Assembly: GCA_910586505.1 (NCBI GenBank)
Contig: CAJUGV010000001.1
Location: 1 to 64,000 of the forward strand
Direction: 5' to 3'
DNA length: 64,000 bases
Origin: an uncultured Paraprevotella sp.
GTDB lineage: Bacteria; Bacteroidota; Bacteroidia; Bacteroidales; Bacteroidaceae
Part shown: positions 45,463-54,249 of the stretch, one piece after another
How positions within the stretch are numbered: position 1 is the stretch's first letter
How the letters are laid out: every line of letters starts with the position of its first letter
The notes under the pieces: generated by a model
Database searches by the model: none
Told to the model about the DNA's origin: nothing
Seen by the model: only the letters and a program-made list of their open reading frames with translations
Program-made: the position numbers and the translations under genes

Positions 45463-46688
45463 ACTTTCCGTTCTACATCGCCCGGCGCTATCTCTTTTCC
45501 CGGAAATCGCACCATGCCATCAATATCATCTCCGCGATATCCGTATGCGGCGTGGCCCTCGCCACGACGGCGCTCGTATGCACCATGTCGGTATTCAACG
45601 GATTCCAGGACCTTGTAGCCTCTTTTTTCACGGCCATCGACCCTCAGCTTAAAGTAATCCCCGCCAAGGGGAAAACTGTCGCATCCGACGTTCCCGCCCT
45701 CACCGCTCTGAAGGACTATCCCGACCTCACCGCCTATACGGAAGTACTGGAAGACAACGCCCTTGTCATATCGGGCGAACATCAGGCCATGGTGACGGTC
45801 AAGGGAGTGGACGATAATTTTGCCCGGACCGCCGACCTTGACAAACTGCTCTACGGCGACGGCTCCTTCACACTGCATGCCGATGTGCTGGAATACGGCA
45901 TTCCGGGCATACAGCTGGCCATACAGCTCGGACTGGGTACGCATTTCGACACCCCCCTACAGGTCTATGCGCCACAGAAAGGCGAGCAGGTAAACCTCTC
46001 CAATCCGGCCGAAAACTTCACCCGAAACGAACTTTATTCGCCGGGCGTGGTATTTGCCGTACAACAGGCCAAATACGATGCCAGCTACATCCTCACCTCG
46101 CTGAGGTTTGCCCGCGACCTGTTCGGACAACAGGGACGCATATCGGCCGTCGAGCTGAAACTGAAAGAGGGCACCGACATACACCGTGCACAAAAAGAAA
46201 TACAAGCCCTGCTGGGAGGCGAATTCATTGTAAAAGACCGCTACGAACAGCAAGACGATGTGTTCCGCATCATGAAAGTGGAAAAACTTATCGCCTACCT
46301 GTTTCTCACCTTCATTCTTCTCGTGGCCTGTTTCAACATCATAGGATCCATCTCCATGCTGATCATCGACAAGAAAGCCGATGTGCGCACCCTGCGCAAT
46401 CTGGGAGCGACAGACAGCCAGATCATCCGCATCTTCCTTTTCGAAGGACGTCTGATTTCCGGCTTCGGCGCACTGGCAGGCATAGCCCTCGGACTGCTGC
46501 TGTGTTATCTGCAGCAGGCTTTCGGCCTCATCACGCTGGGAAAATCTTCGGGCAGCTTCGTCATAGACGCCTATCCGGTCAGTGTTCGTCCCTGGGATGT
46601 GGTCACGGTATTCTTCACCGTACTGCTTGTCAGCTACGGTGCACTATGGTATCCGGTCAGATACCTGAGCAAACGGTTATTAGATTAA
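45459..46688 (+). CDS. ABC transporter permease, FtsX/LolC-E family
   Basis: This 409-residue inner-membrane protein has one N-terminal helix (about 22-45, INIISAISVCGVALATTALV) and a periplasmic MacB-PCD-type domain to about 270. Three C-terminal helices follow (FLTFILLVACFNIIGSISML and two more), with the FtsX-like signature KKADVRTLRNLGATDSQI. This is the LolC/LolE layout, so it probably belongs to the machinery that releases outer-membrane lipoproteins. The ATPase partner (LolD) is not in this window. It is translationally coupled to rbfA. Confidence 0.88.
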   Translation: MNFPFYIARRYLFSRKSHHAINIISAISVCGVALATTALVCTMSVFNGFQDLVASFFTAIDPQLKVIPAKGKTVASDVPALTALKDYPDLTAYTEVLEDNALVISGEHQAMVTVKGVDDNFARTADLDKLLYGDGSFTLHADVLEYGIPGIQLAIQLGLGTHFDTPLQVYAPQKGEQVNLSNPAENFTRNELYSPGVVFAVQQAKYDASYILTSLRFARDLFGQQGRISAVELKLKEGTDIHRAQKEIQALLGGEFIVKDRYEQQDDVFRIMKVEKLIAYLFLTFILLVACFNIIGSISMLIIDKKADVRTLRNLGATDSQIIRIFLFEGRLISGFGALAGIALGLLLCYLQQAFGLITLGKSSGSFVIDAYPVSVRPWDVVTVFFTVLLVSYGALWYPVRYLSKRLLD

Positions 46689-46832
46689 CCCATATCATCC
46701 GATTCTTATCCTCCTTTTCCTGCTATCGGTTTTACCATCCACAAAGCATACGACACACGAAAACCATCTGAAAAACCACACAAAGATATACGGCATACAA
46801 GTCATTGATCTACAGTACCACTAAATCGTCAA

Positions 46833-46878
46833 AAAAAATGGTCCTCATCATTTTAAAAAATGATGAGGACCATTTTTT
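46833..46878. terminator. Strong bidirectional terminator hairpin
   Basis: A perfect 22-bp stem (46833-46854 with 46857-46878) with a 2-base loop and A/T runs at both outer ends lies between the permease and GH51 genes, which converge. It can end both transcripts. The core GTCCTCATCATTT resembles the arm of the repeat at 61444. Confidence 0.85.
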
Positions 46879-46981
46879 ATTTTCTTGCGGAAGAAAATCT
46901 CACACGTTCCGCAAGAAAAGTTTCCATACCGAAACATTGAAATGCACACACAACTCCCGCAATGCCCGGTCCAGATATTCT

Positions 46982-48622
46982 CTACCGCACAATCGTGAGC
47001 AACGTCAGCGAATGAGGAGGCAATACCACTTGGCCATGTTTAACTTCAAAAACACGCTTCTCCGGTACCACTCGTTCTACATCAACATCATTATAGTCAT
47101 CGGGAGAGGATCCGCTCAATACCATTCCCTCTATTCTACGCGGAGTCTTCACTCCCATTCCTTCAAAATCCAATGTAAGCGCACACCTTTGCTCCGGACT
47201 CTTATTCACTACAGCACATACATACCTTGTTTTCTCCGCATTGCCCGTCAGCACAACATCCAACACAGCCGTAGAGAGATTGCCCTGCACCAGCCGCTCA
47301 GATGTCAGCGACACCGGAATCATATAATCCTCCAGCCAATTTGTATACATCTTAAATACATAAAATGTGGTACGCCTTACCAGTCCCTCCGGATGCACGA
47401 AAAGTGGACCGCGCGTATTGACAATCGGTGCATGGCAAGCGATGTCCACCACATCGGAATGACGCAGGCAAGCATTCAAGAAACAAGCGGAAAACAACGC
47501 ATCGGCCATTGTATAAGTAGAAGCAATATCATTTTTACGACGTGCCTCGTGATCGAACCCACGACGCAAGTCGCCATGCCAAGGATGATGCCAATTACGC
47601 ATATTCCATTCATCGTAAGCAATCTTGATACGTCCGCCACCGAATCCAGCCTCATCCAAAATACCGATCACTCGCATAATATCCTGTTCCGGGGCTTCTG
47701 TCTTCATCATACAGTTAAGGTAAGGAGCAGGATTATTCACATGAAACAGCGGATCCCAATATCCGTGTATGGCAATATAATCCAGATAGTCACCGGCCTC
47801 ACGCAACAAAGGCATTGTCCAGTTCTTATCCGAAGTGGCCGCTGCAAAAAGTTTAGCGTCTTTCGTGACGCTCCGCATCAGTTTGGCCGACTCACGCACC
47901 AACGGCCCCCACTCCTGCACCGTACGAGCTCCAAGTTCATGCGCCCCCCAGTTCTCATTTCCCACGCTCCAATATTTCACATCATACGGTTCGGAATGAC
48001 CGTTTGCCGCACGCATTCTCCCGTATTTACCTACAGTCAGATTACAATACTCCACCCAATCACTCATCTCCTCGGGCGTGCCGGTCCCCGCATTGGTACA
48101 AATATAAGGCTCACATCCCACTTTGCGGCACCATTTGATATATTCATCCGTACCGAATGTACTGGGATCTTCCACTTGCCACGTCTTATCATATACCGGC
48201 ACACGCTCCGGCCCAACTCCGTCCAACCAGTGATAAGTTGAAACGAAACAACCACCAGGCCAGCGCACAATAGGTGTCCTGATTTCCTTTAGCGCTTCGA
48301 TCACATCCGTACGGAACCCATCTTTATCAGCAAACTTCGAACCAGGATCATAAATTCCCCCATAAATCTGATTATCGAAGTGCTCTATGAACTGTCCGAA
48401 AATCATCTTACTGTATTCCACTTTCTGCCCTTCTCTTATCAGGGTCATCACATTACCGGTGCCGGAAACATCTCCAGCCACAGCCATCGAAAAGAACGGA
48501 AACAGAGCACAAAGCCCAGCCACAATCATTTTCACTCTACTTTTTTCTTTCACTGTCGAGAACGAATGGTCCACCACATACCTGGTGACGTCTCGTCTTC
48601 GTTGAGCATATTTCATCTTCAT
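46982..48622 (-). CDS. Alpha-L-arabinofuranosidase, GH51
   Basis: From the ATG at 48622 this is 546 residues. After an N-terminal extension of about 30 residues there is a signal-like stretch (KMIVAGLCALFPFFSMAVAG). A GH51 barrel follows, with acid/base Glu223 (WSVGNENWGAHELG) and nucleophile Glu338 (IAYDEWNMRNWH), then a beta domain at the end. GH51 enzymes release L-arabinofuranose from arabinan and arabinoxylan. The start is supported by a -7 box 28 bases upstream. An internal ATG at 48529 would give a cleaner signal peptide. It is divergent from the hybrid two-component gene, its likely regulator. Confidence 0.9.
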   Translation of the reverse strand: MKMKYAQRRRDVTRYVVDHSFSTVKEKSRVKMIVAGLCALFPFFSMAVAGDVSGTGNVMTLIREGQKVEYSKMIFGQFIEHFDNQIYGGIYDPGSKFADKDGFRTDVIEALKEIRTPIVRWPGGCFVSTYHWLDGVGPERVPVYDKTWQVEDPSTFGTDEYIKWCRKVGCEPYICTNAGTGTPEEMSDWVEYCNLTVGKYGRMRAANGHSEPYDVKYWSVGNENWGAHELGARTVQEWGPLVRESAKLMRSVTKDAKLFAAATSDKNWTMPLLREAGDYLDYIAIHGYWDPLFHVNNPAPYLNCMMKTEAPEQDIMRVIGILDEAGFGGGRIKIAYDEWNMRNWHHPWHGDLRRGFDHEARRKNDIASTYTMADALFSACFLNACLRHSDVVDIACHAPIVNTRGPLFVHPEGLVRRTTFYVFKMYTNWLEDYMIPVSLTSERLVQGNLSTAVLDVVLTGNAEKTRYVCAVVNKSPEQRCALTLDFEGMGVKTPRRIEGMVLSGSSPDDYNDVDVERVVPEKRVFEVKHGQVVLPPHSLTLLTIVR

Positions 48623-48649
48623 ATTATATATTATGTTATTAATCCGGTG

Positions 48650-48657
48650 CAAAGTTA
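48650..48657 (-). promoter_or_regulatory. -7 box of the GH51 promoter
   Basis: The minus strand reads TAACTTTG. Its -33 region is not consensus but overlaps the direct repeats at 48675-48708, which suits activator-dependent transcription. Confidence 0.6.
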
Positions 48658-48674
48658 ATGTGCTCCGCCACCAT

Positions 48675-48708
48675 TCGAGTGGACAATTTTCCTTTTCAAG
48701 TGGACAAT
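48675..48708. repeat. Two 13-bp direct repeats, candidate regulator-binding site
   Basis: TCGAGTGGACAAT (48675-48687) and TCAAGTGGACAAT (48696-48708) differ at one base and are spaced 21 bp start to start, two helical turns. They sit 18 bp upstream of the GH51 -7 box and upstream of the regulator gene's own promoter. Tandem same-face repeats are what a dimeric AraC-type DNA-binding domain would contact. Confidence 0.6.
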
Positions 48709-48741
48709 CGTACATACACCCCATAAAAGTTTTCACCGCCT

Positions 48742-48771
48742 TTTGCCTTTGCCCTAAAAAGGTTACCTTTG
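48742..48771 (+). promoter_or_regulatory. Promoter of the hybrid two-component gene
   Basis: TTTG (48742-48745), an 18-base spacer and TACCTTTG (48764-48771), 23 bases before the ATG at 48795. Confidence 0.65.
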
Positions 48772-48794
48772 CCTTGTCTCTAAAGAAACAGCAA

Positions 48795-51700
48795 ATGAAA
48801 AACGGCAAGTTCCTCTTTTTCTTCATCCTTTCCATCCTCCCTTATACGATTTGTTTTCCACAAGGCATGCCGCTCGAAAAATGGAGTGAAAAGTATCGGA
48901 TCTCCGCCTTGGGTATAGATGAAGGACTGCCCTACAGTTTTGTGGAAGATGTGATCAAAGACAGCCAAGGCTTTCTTTGGACAGCGACAAAAGGAGGAGG
49001 AGTATGTCGCTATGACAGCTACAACTTCATCATTTTCAACCGTGAGGACAGCATACATCCCATCCGGAACAATTTTGCAAAAGCACTCTGTGAAGACGGT
49101 TTCAAACGTCTGTGGATTGCAGGGGAATCCGGTCTTGAATGTATTGACATCCTCACATTGCAACCGTTGGACATTCCTTGCAATCTCACTCAATGGAGCA
49201 TTCTGCAACACGAAGAATACTCCGACCTACATCACGACCGTAACGGACGCCTGTGGCTATCAAGCACACGAGGTCTCTTCTGCCTGACTTTTGACACAAA
49301 AGGACGGATAACGAAAATACACAAAGGAACGGAAATAAAAACCGACGGTCATGAAGCAGCCCTGCACGAAGACGGGGACAAATTGTGGATTGGCGTCTCT
49401 AACCGCATATACACTATCAATACGGCCCCACCCCATACTGTAGCCCCCTATCCGGAAATACACTTACCACAAAACGCCGACATAAAAATAGTATATCGGA
49501 AAGAGAACGATCTATGGATAGGCACTACACACGGACTATTCCGCCACAACCTCACTCAGAATACACTCAAAGCTTATCATGCAACCTCTACAGCCCACTC
49601 TCTTACACAGGACTATATCACGGATATCGCAGAAACAACAGAACACCGACTACTCATATCCACATTACGGGGAATCAATGTGTATCGCGAACAGACAGAC
49701 GATTTCGAACAAGTATACAGCGAAAACCAGCCTACAGACACTCCGGACTTCCGTTTCTGCGACTTCATCAACTGCATATTGGTAGACCGCCAGATAATAT
49801 GGATAGGAACAGAAGCAGACGGATTGATGCAATTCAGCCCCAAACGGTTATTTATCAAGAACTACATTCATAAACCCGAATGTCCGGAAAGCCTTTCACC
49901 CCACGCCGTCAACGCGATTTGCGAAGACGAAGACGGCTTTGTCTACATAGGCACGATAGAAGGCGGACTGAACCGCTTTCATCCTAAAGAAGAACGATTT
50001 ACCCATTTCACTACGAAAGACGGGCTTTCACACAATGCCGTAAGCTGCTTTGCAAGAAGCGGGCAATCGCTATGGGTAGGAACATGGGGCGGCGGTGTAT
50101 GCCTTATTGAGCACCCACAAAGCGATAATCCCGTAATCCGTCACCTCCTCTTTGACGGCAATCCCGACGCCACAACAGGATACGTATGCGCCCTACATTT
50201 TGACAGTCTTCACCAGCAACTTTGGATCGTAACAGACCGCGATATATACATATATCAACCAGACAGTCAAAAACTAACCATCCCGTTCAAACACAATAAA
50301 CCCGGTGGAATGCAAAACGGCAACGCAGGTTCATATACAGACATATACGGAAATTTATGGTTGGGACTCACCTCCGGACTATGCCGTATCAAACCAGCCT
50401 GCGTCGGAAACGGAGAAGAAAATTTTCAACTATGGCCCTATAAGCCGGACTGCCCCGACTCACGGGAAAAGATACAAGTCACATTTATTTCCGCCACGAC
50501 AGACCACCGCTTGTTAATAGGCACAAACGGCCAGGGTTTCTACATCGGCACTCCATCAGACCACGGAAATCATATATTCAAAAACTATACCACCCGCGAT
50601 GGACTGACCGACAACTTTGTGCGAGGTATCATAGAAGACAATATGGGTAAAATATGGATTTCCACTCTACACGGATTATCGTGTTTCGATTTAAAAGAAA
50701 AGCGCTTTCAGAACTTCACCAAACCGGACGGACTGGTCTGTAACGAATTTTATTGGAACGCGGCCTACAAAAGCCTAAACGGAGTACTTTATTTCGGAAG
50801 TCTGAACGGGTTATCGGCCGTCGATCCCTCGACTCCATCGATTCATCGTCCTCACATCCCTCTTGTGTTCACCCAATGCCGCACGCTACACGGCGAACTT
50901 CCTGTGAACCATCGGTCAATCGACATGCACGAACGCAACAAATTCGTTTCTATTGAGTTCGCGGCATTGGACTATACCCCCACCCCACAGGCTGCATATT
51001 CTTACAGACTTACAGGCATCAACGACCAATGGACAGTCGTCAGTCCGAACAACCGTACACTCTCTTATGCCAATCTCCCGCCGGGGCGCTACACTTTGGA
51101 AGTATGCTATAGTACTGACGGGATACACTTTGACCACCATACAGCCGAACGCTTGGTACTGAACATTGAACCCTACTTCTACAAAACCTATTGGTTCTAC
51201 ACTCTCGTAGTGATCTGCATCCTGCTTGCAATGTATCTGCTACTCAAATGGAGAGTGCATACCCTCAAACAACAAAAAAACACATTGCACCGCAAAGTGT
51301 TGGAACGAACCCGAGAATTGGAGAAACAAAAGCAGCTTCTACTATTACGAACCTCTGAACTAGAAGAACAGAACGCAATACTGAACCGCCAAAAAACAGA
51401 GATAATCGCTATGTCTGAACGGATTCAAGAACTGACAGCAGACAAACTGTCTTTCTTTACGAATATCACACACGAATTCCGCACTCCACTCACACTTATC
51501 ATAGGCCCTATAGGAAGACTGTTGCGTTCCAACATCGCATCTGAGTTCCGCCAGCAACTGCAAATCATTAACCGCAACGCACAGTATCTGCTCTCGCTTG
51601 TCAATCAACTGCTCGATTTCCGCAAAGTGGAAAGCGACTGCATGAACATCTCGCCCGCTCCAGGCATGCTGCTACCGTTTTTCCGAAATATAGAATTGCT

Positions 51701-52979
51701 TTTCAATACTTACTCCTCCAACAAAAAGCCCCACATACGATATTACTACCATTTATCCGAACAAATAGCCATATTCGATGCCGACGCTCTTCACAAGATA
51801 CTCCTCAACCTTGTATCGAATGCCATAAAATTCACTCCCCACAAGGGAAGTATAAAACTATATGCATCAGTGTGGAAACGAGCCCACGGTCTCGCACTAT
51901 TTGTATGTGTGAGCGACACCGGCCCCGGCATTGCCGAAAAGGATATGGCGCACATCTTCGATCGATTCTACCAATCATCCAACCAATCTTACTTATCGCA
52001 AACCGGACAAAGCGGCACTGGCATCGGATTGTATCTGTGCCGTAATCTTGTCAAGTTACAGGGCGGAGAAATCTGGGTGAAGAACAATCACACACAAGGT
52101 TGCTCTTTCCGTTTCTTTATACCATTAGAAGAAAGCATATCAAAAACCGCAACCGGTCAATTCGGTTACAAAAAAAACGAAGAGACAACTCCCGAAACGG
52201 AAGAATGCATTAACCGTACTCCTTGCACCATACTTATCGTGGAAGATAACGAAGATATGAGAGAATACCTGCGTTCCATACTTAACCCATACTACCGTTG
52301 CCTGGAAGCCACACAAGGAGAAGAAGCACTCAACATACTACAAACACAACAAACTGATTTTATTCTAAGTGACCTCATGATGCCCGTAATGGACGGAATG
52401 GAACTCTCTCGCCGCGTCAAATCAGACTTCAGAATATCACACATTCCGTTTCTGATACTCACAGCCAAAAAATCTGAATACACACATGCACAAAGCTTCG
52501 AGTTCGGAGCCGACGCTTTCCTTACCAAACCTTTCGACGAACATCTACTCCTATCATGCATTGCCGGCTTATTGAGCAATCGCCGAAAGATGCAGGAGAG
52601 ATTTGCCTACCACATGGTAAGCGACGAGCTACACATCAATCCAGATACATACGACAAAGATTTTATGAACAAAGTACTTGACACTATCAAAAAGAACTAC
52701 ACCAACGCCAACTATGGTGTAGATGAATTTGTCACGGATATGGGAATGAGCAGAAGTCTTTTATACAAGAAAATACAAAGTCTGACGGGAATCCCCATCG
52801 GAGAAATGCTGCGTAATTACAGACTGAATATAGCCAAAGAAATACTGTCGGGCAGATCCGGAATGACCTTGAACATATCAGAAGTAGCCTACCAGGTAGG
52901 ATTCAACGATCCCAAATACTTTACCCGCTGCTTTACCAAACACTTCAAAATGTCCCCCAGCAAGTTCATCAGAAAATAG
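48795..52979 (+). CDS. Hybrid two-component system sensor-regulator (HTCS)
   Basis: From the ATG at 48795 this is 1394 residues in the order signal peptide (FLFFFILSILPYTICF), periplasmic two-bladed propeller of Reg_prop repeats, Y_Y_Y domain, one membrane helix (WFYTLVVICILLAMYLLLKW) and coiled coil. The kinase follows, with phospho-acceptor His893 (ITHEFRTPLTLIIG), N box LNLVSNAIKF and G box SDTGPGIAEKDM. Then come a receiver domain (LSDLMMPVMDGMEL, TAKKSEYTHAQ) and an AraC-type DNA-binding domain. Such one-protein systems sense an oligosaccharide and switch on glycan-use genes. Flanking GH51 and GH43-like genes point to an arabinan-type ligand. Confidence 0.95.
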   Translation: MKNGKFLFFFILSILPYTICFPQGMPLEKWSEKYRISALGIDEGLPYSFVEDVIKDSQGFLWTATKGGGVCRYDSYNFIIFNREDSIHPIRNNFAKALCEDGFKRLWIAGESGLECIDILTLQPLDIPCNLTQWSILQHEEYSDLHHDRNGRLWLSSTRGLFCLTFDTKGRITKIHKGTEIKTDGHEAALHEDGDKLWIGVSNRIYTINTAPPHTVAPYPEIHLPQNADIKIVYRKENDLWIGTTHGLFRHNLTQNTLKAYHATSTAHSLTQDYITDIAETTEHRLLISTLRGINVYREQTDDFEQVYSENQPTDTPDFRFCDFINCILVDRQIIWIGTEADGLMQFSPKRLFIKNYIHKPECPESLSPHAVNAICEDEDGFVYIGTIEGGLNRFHPKEERFTHFTTKDGLSHNAVSCFARSGQSLWVGTWGGGVCLIEHPQSDNPVIRHLLFDGNPDATTGYVCALHFDSLHQQLWIVTDRDIYIYQPDSQKLTIPFKHNKPGGMQNGNAGSYTDIYGNLWLGLTSGLCRIKPACVGNGEENFQLWPYKPDCPDSREKIQVTFISATTDHRLLIGTNGQGFYIGTPSDHGNHIFKNYTTRDGLTDNFVRGIIEDNMGKIWISTLHGLSCFDLKEKRFQNFTKPDGLVCNEFYWNAAYKSLNGVLYFGSLNGLSAVDPSTPSIHRPHIPLVFTQCRTLHGELPVNHRSIDMHERNKFVSIEFAALDYTPTPQAAYSYRLTGINDQWTVVSPNNRTLSYANLPPGRYTLEVCYSTDGIHFDHHTAERLVLNIEPYFYKTYWFYTLVVICILLAMYLLLKWRVHTLKQQKNTLHRKVLERTRELEKQKQLLLLRTSELEEQNAILNRQKTEIIAMSERIQELTADKLSFFTNITHEFRTPLTLIIGPIGRLLRSNIASEFRQQLQIINRNAQYLLSLVNQLLDFRKVESDCMNISPAPGMLLPFFRNIELLFNTYSSNKKPHIRYYYHLSEQIAIFDADALHKILLNLVSNAIKFTPHKGSIKLYASVWKRAHGLALFVCVSDTGPGIAEKDMAHIFDRFYQSSNQSYLSQTGQSGTGIGLYLCRNLVKLQGGEIWVKNNHTQGCSFRFFIPLEESISKTATGQFGYKKNEETTPETEECINRTPCTILIVEDNEDMREYLRSILNPYYRCLEATQGEEALNILQTQQTDFILSDLMMPVMDGMELSRRVKSDFRISHIPFLILTAKKSEYTHAQSFEFGADAFLTKPFDEHLLLSCIAGLLSNRRKMQERFAYHMVSDELHINPDTYDKDFMNKVLDTIKKNYTNANYGVDEFVTDMGMSRSLLYKKIQSLTGIPIGEMLRNYRLNIAKEILSGRSGMTLNISEVAYQVGFNDPKYFTRCFTKHFKMSPSKFIRK

Positions 52980-52986
52980 AAAAAAG

Positions 52987-53020
52987 CCAGATGCGCAACG
53001 AAATATTGTCACCCATCTGG
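52987..53020 (+). terminator. Weak hairpin after the HTCS gene
   Basis: CCAGATG (52987-52993) pairs with CATCTGG (53014-53020) around a 20-base loop, followed by TTTCATT. It may end the HTCS transcript, which converges on the GH43-like gene. Confidence 0.35.
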
Positions 53021-53041
53021 TTTCATTAAATTCCATCACAC

Positions 53042-54112
53042 TCAGTCACTCTCGGCCGCGCGCCGCTTCATCTCCTTGTCGGACCACTTCTTCAAGCGCT
53101 TGTATTCTTTCTTGGTCAGGCGCATAAAAGAACCGTGCTGCGGAGATTCCACTCCTTCGATGGTCACCGGCGAATGAAAGTTCTGCAACTTCTCATCAGC
53201 CTGACAGATCCGATACTGACGGGGATTGGTGGAATACTGGATATAAGCCACGCGCCACGTAGAATCGCCCACCAACTGAAAAGCCGAGCAACCCTCGCAT
53301 TTATGGTTGCCCTCGAAACGCACATAGTCCGTTTCGCTCTTAATCTTATAGGGTCCTGTCAGTTTGTCGGCCACAGCCGCGAAGATACCGGGCGTGCCCC
53401 CTTCTTTCTTTATCAGCATGTGATACTTTCCGTCGGCCGGAACATAATTGATATCGGCGTCGATCGTGGCGTATCCCCAGTCGAACATCAACCGCGGTTT
53501 GGTGAGCGTGGTGAACGAGCGGTCGGCATAGGAATAGTACATGCGGTCGTACTTTTCTTCAGCAGGATTCCATAAAGAATAGTATATCATATAGCCCCCT
53601 TTTGTTCCGTCGGGCCACTCGTAAGCTCCGTCCCAGAAAATCTGCGGCGCCCACACACGTTTGATACCCGCATAATTACGATAGACATCCGGCGACTCCG
53701 GATCGGAAAAGACAGAAGGCCCCTGCCGGAAATCGAACGCCACAGACTCCCAGTGTATCAGATCGTCGCTTCGGAGCAGATCGATACCATGGTTGAACCA
53801 CGAGCGGCTTTTGCGGTTACTCATGTCGGTGGTCACCATCAGATAGCCCTTCCCGTCATGTGTGCGGCAGATAAACGCATCGCGCGCCCCTCCTTCGATG
53901 GGCGCATGCTTCTCCACATCATATACAGGCGCTCCGCCCAGCAAATCCTCATAGTGCAACCCGTCGCGGCTCAGAGCGTATGCCGTCCATTCTCCACGGC
54001 CGCTCATGTGACAGTACAGATAGCCGTAGTCTCCCTTCTGCAGGTTCTGTGCCGTAAGCCCCGCACACGACAACCACGCGGCACACGCCCAAACCATCCA
54101 CTTGTTTCTCAT
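53042..54112 (-). CDS. Glycoside hydrolase, GH43-like five-bladed propeller
   Basis: This 356-residue exported protein (signal peptide MRNKWMVWACAAWLSCAGLTAQ) shows propeller features of clan GH-F. These include EGGARDAFICRTHDGKGY, DLIHWESVAF, RVWAPQIFWD and TIDADINYVPADGKYHM, with a candidate acid in HKCEGCSAFQL. This best fits GH43 or a related exo-arabinosidase or galactosidase subfamily; the subfamily and substrate are not determined. It follows the HTCS gene in convergent orientation, so it is likely part of the same arabinan-type locus. No consensus promoter is visible in the short gap to the fumarase terminator. Confidence 0.7.
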   Translation of the reverse strand: MRNKWMVWACAAWLSCAGLTAQNLQKGDYGYLYCHMSGRGEWTAYALSRDGLHYEDLLGGAPVYDVEKHAPIEGGARDAFICRTHDGKGYLMVTTDMSNRKSRSWFNHGIDLLRSDDLIHWESVAFDFRQGPSVFSDPESPDVYRNYAGIKRVWAPQIFWDGAYEWPDGTKGGYMIYYSLWNPAEEKYDRMYYSYADRSFTTLTKPRLMFDWGYATIDADINYVPADGKYHMLIKKEGGTPGIFAAVADKLTGPYKIKSETDYVRFEGNHKCEGCSAFQLVGDSTWRVAYIQYSTNPRQYRICQADEKLQNFHSPVTIEGVESPQHGSFMRLTKKEYKRLKKWSDKEMKRRAAESD

Positions 54113-54143
54113 CTTCTCATCATATTATATGGTTAAACAAAAA

Positions 54144-54174
54144 GCCGTTGCCGGAAGCTGTTTTCCGCAACGGC
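54144..54174 (-). terminator. Terminator after fumarase
   Basis: GCCGTTGCCGGAA (54144-54156) pairs with TTCCGCAACGGC (54163-54174) with one bulged C. On the minus strand TTTTTGTTT follows. Confidence 0.8.
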
Positions 54175-54249
54175 CTTAATCTGTTCCACTCCCCGCACAT
54201 CTTCATGTCCGGCGGGAAAGGAAACCGTTATTCATTCATCACAAAACGC

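Noticed and set aside
46805..48241. A 478-codon open frame on the plus strand opposite the GH51 gene
   Set aside because: Antisense of a GH51 enzyme with both catalytic glutamates; it also runs through the hairpin at 46833-46878.
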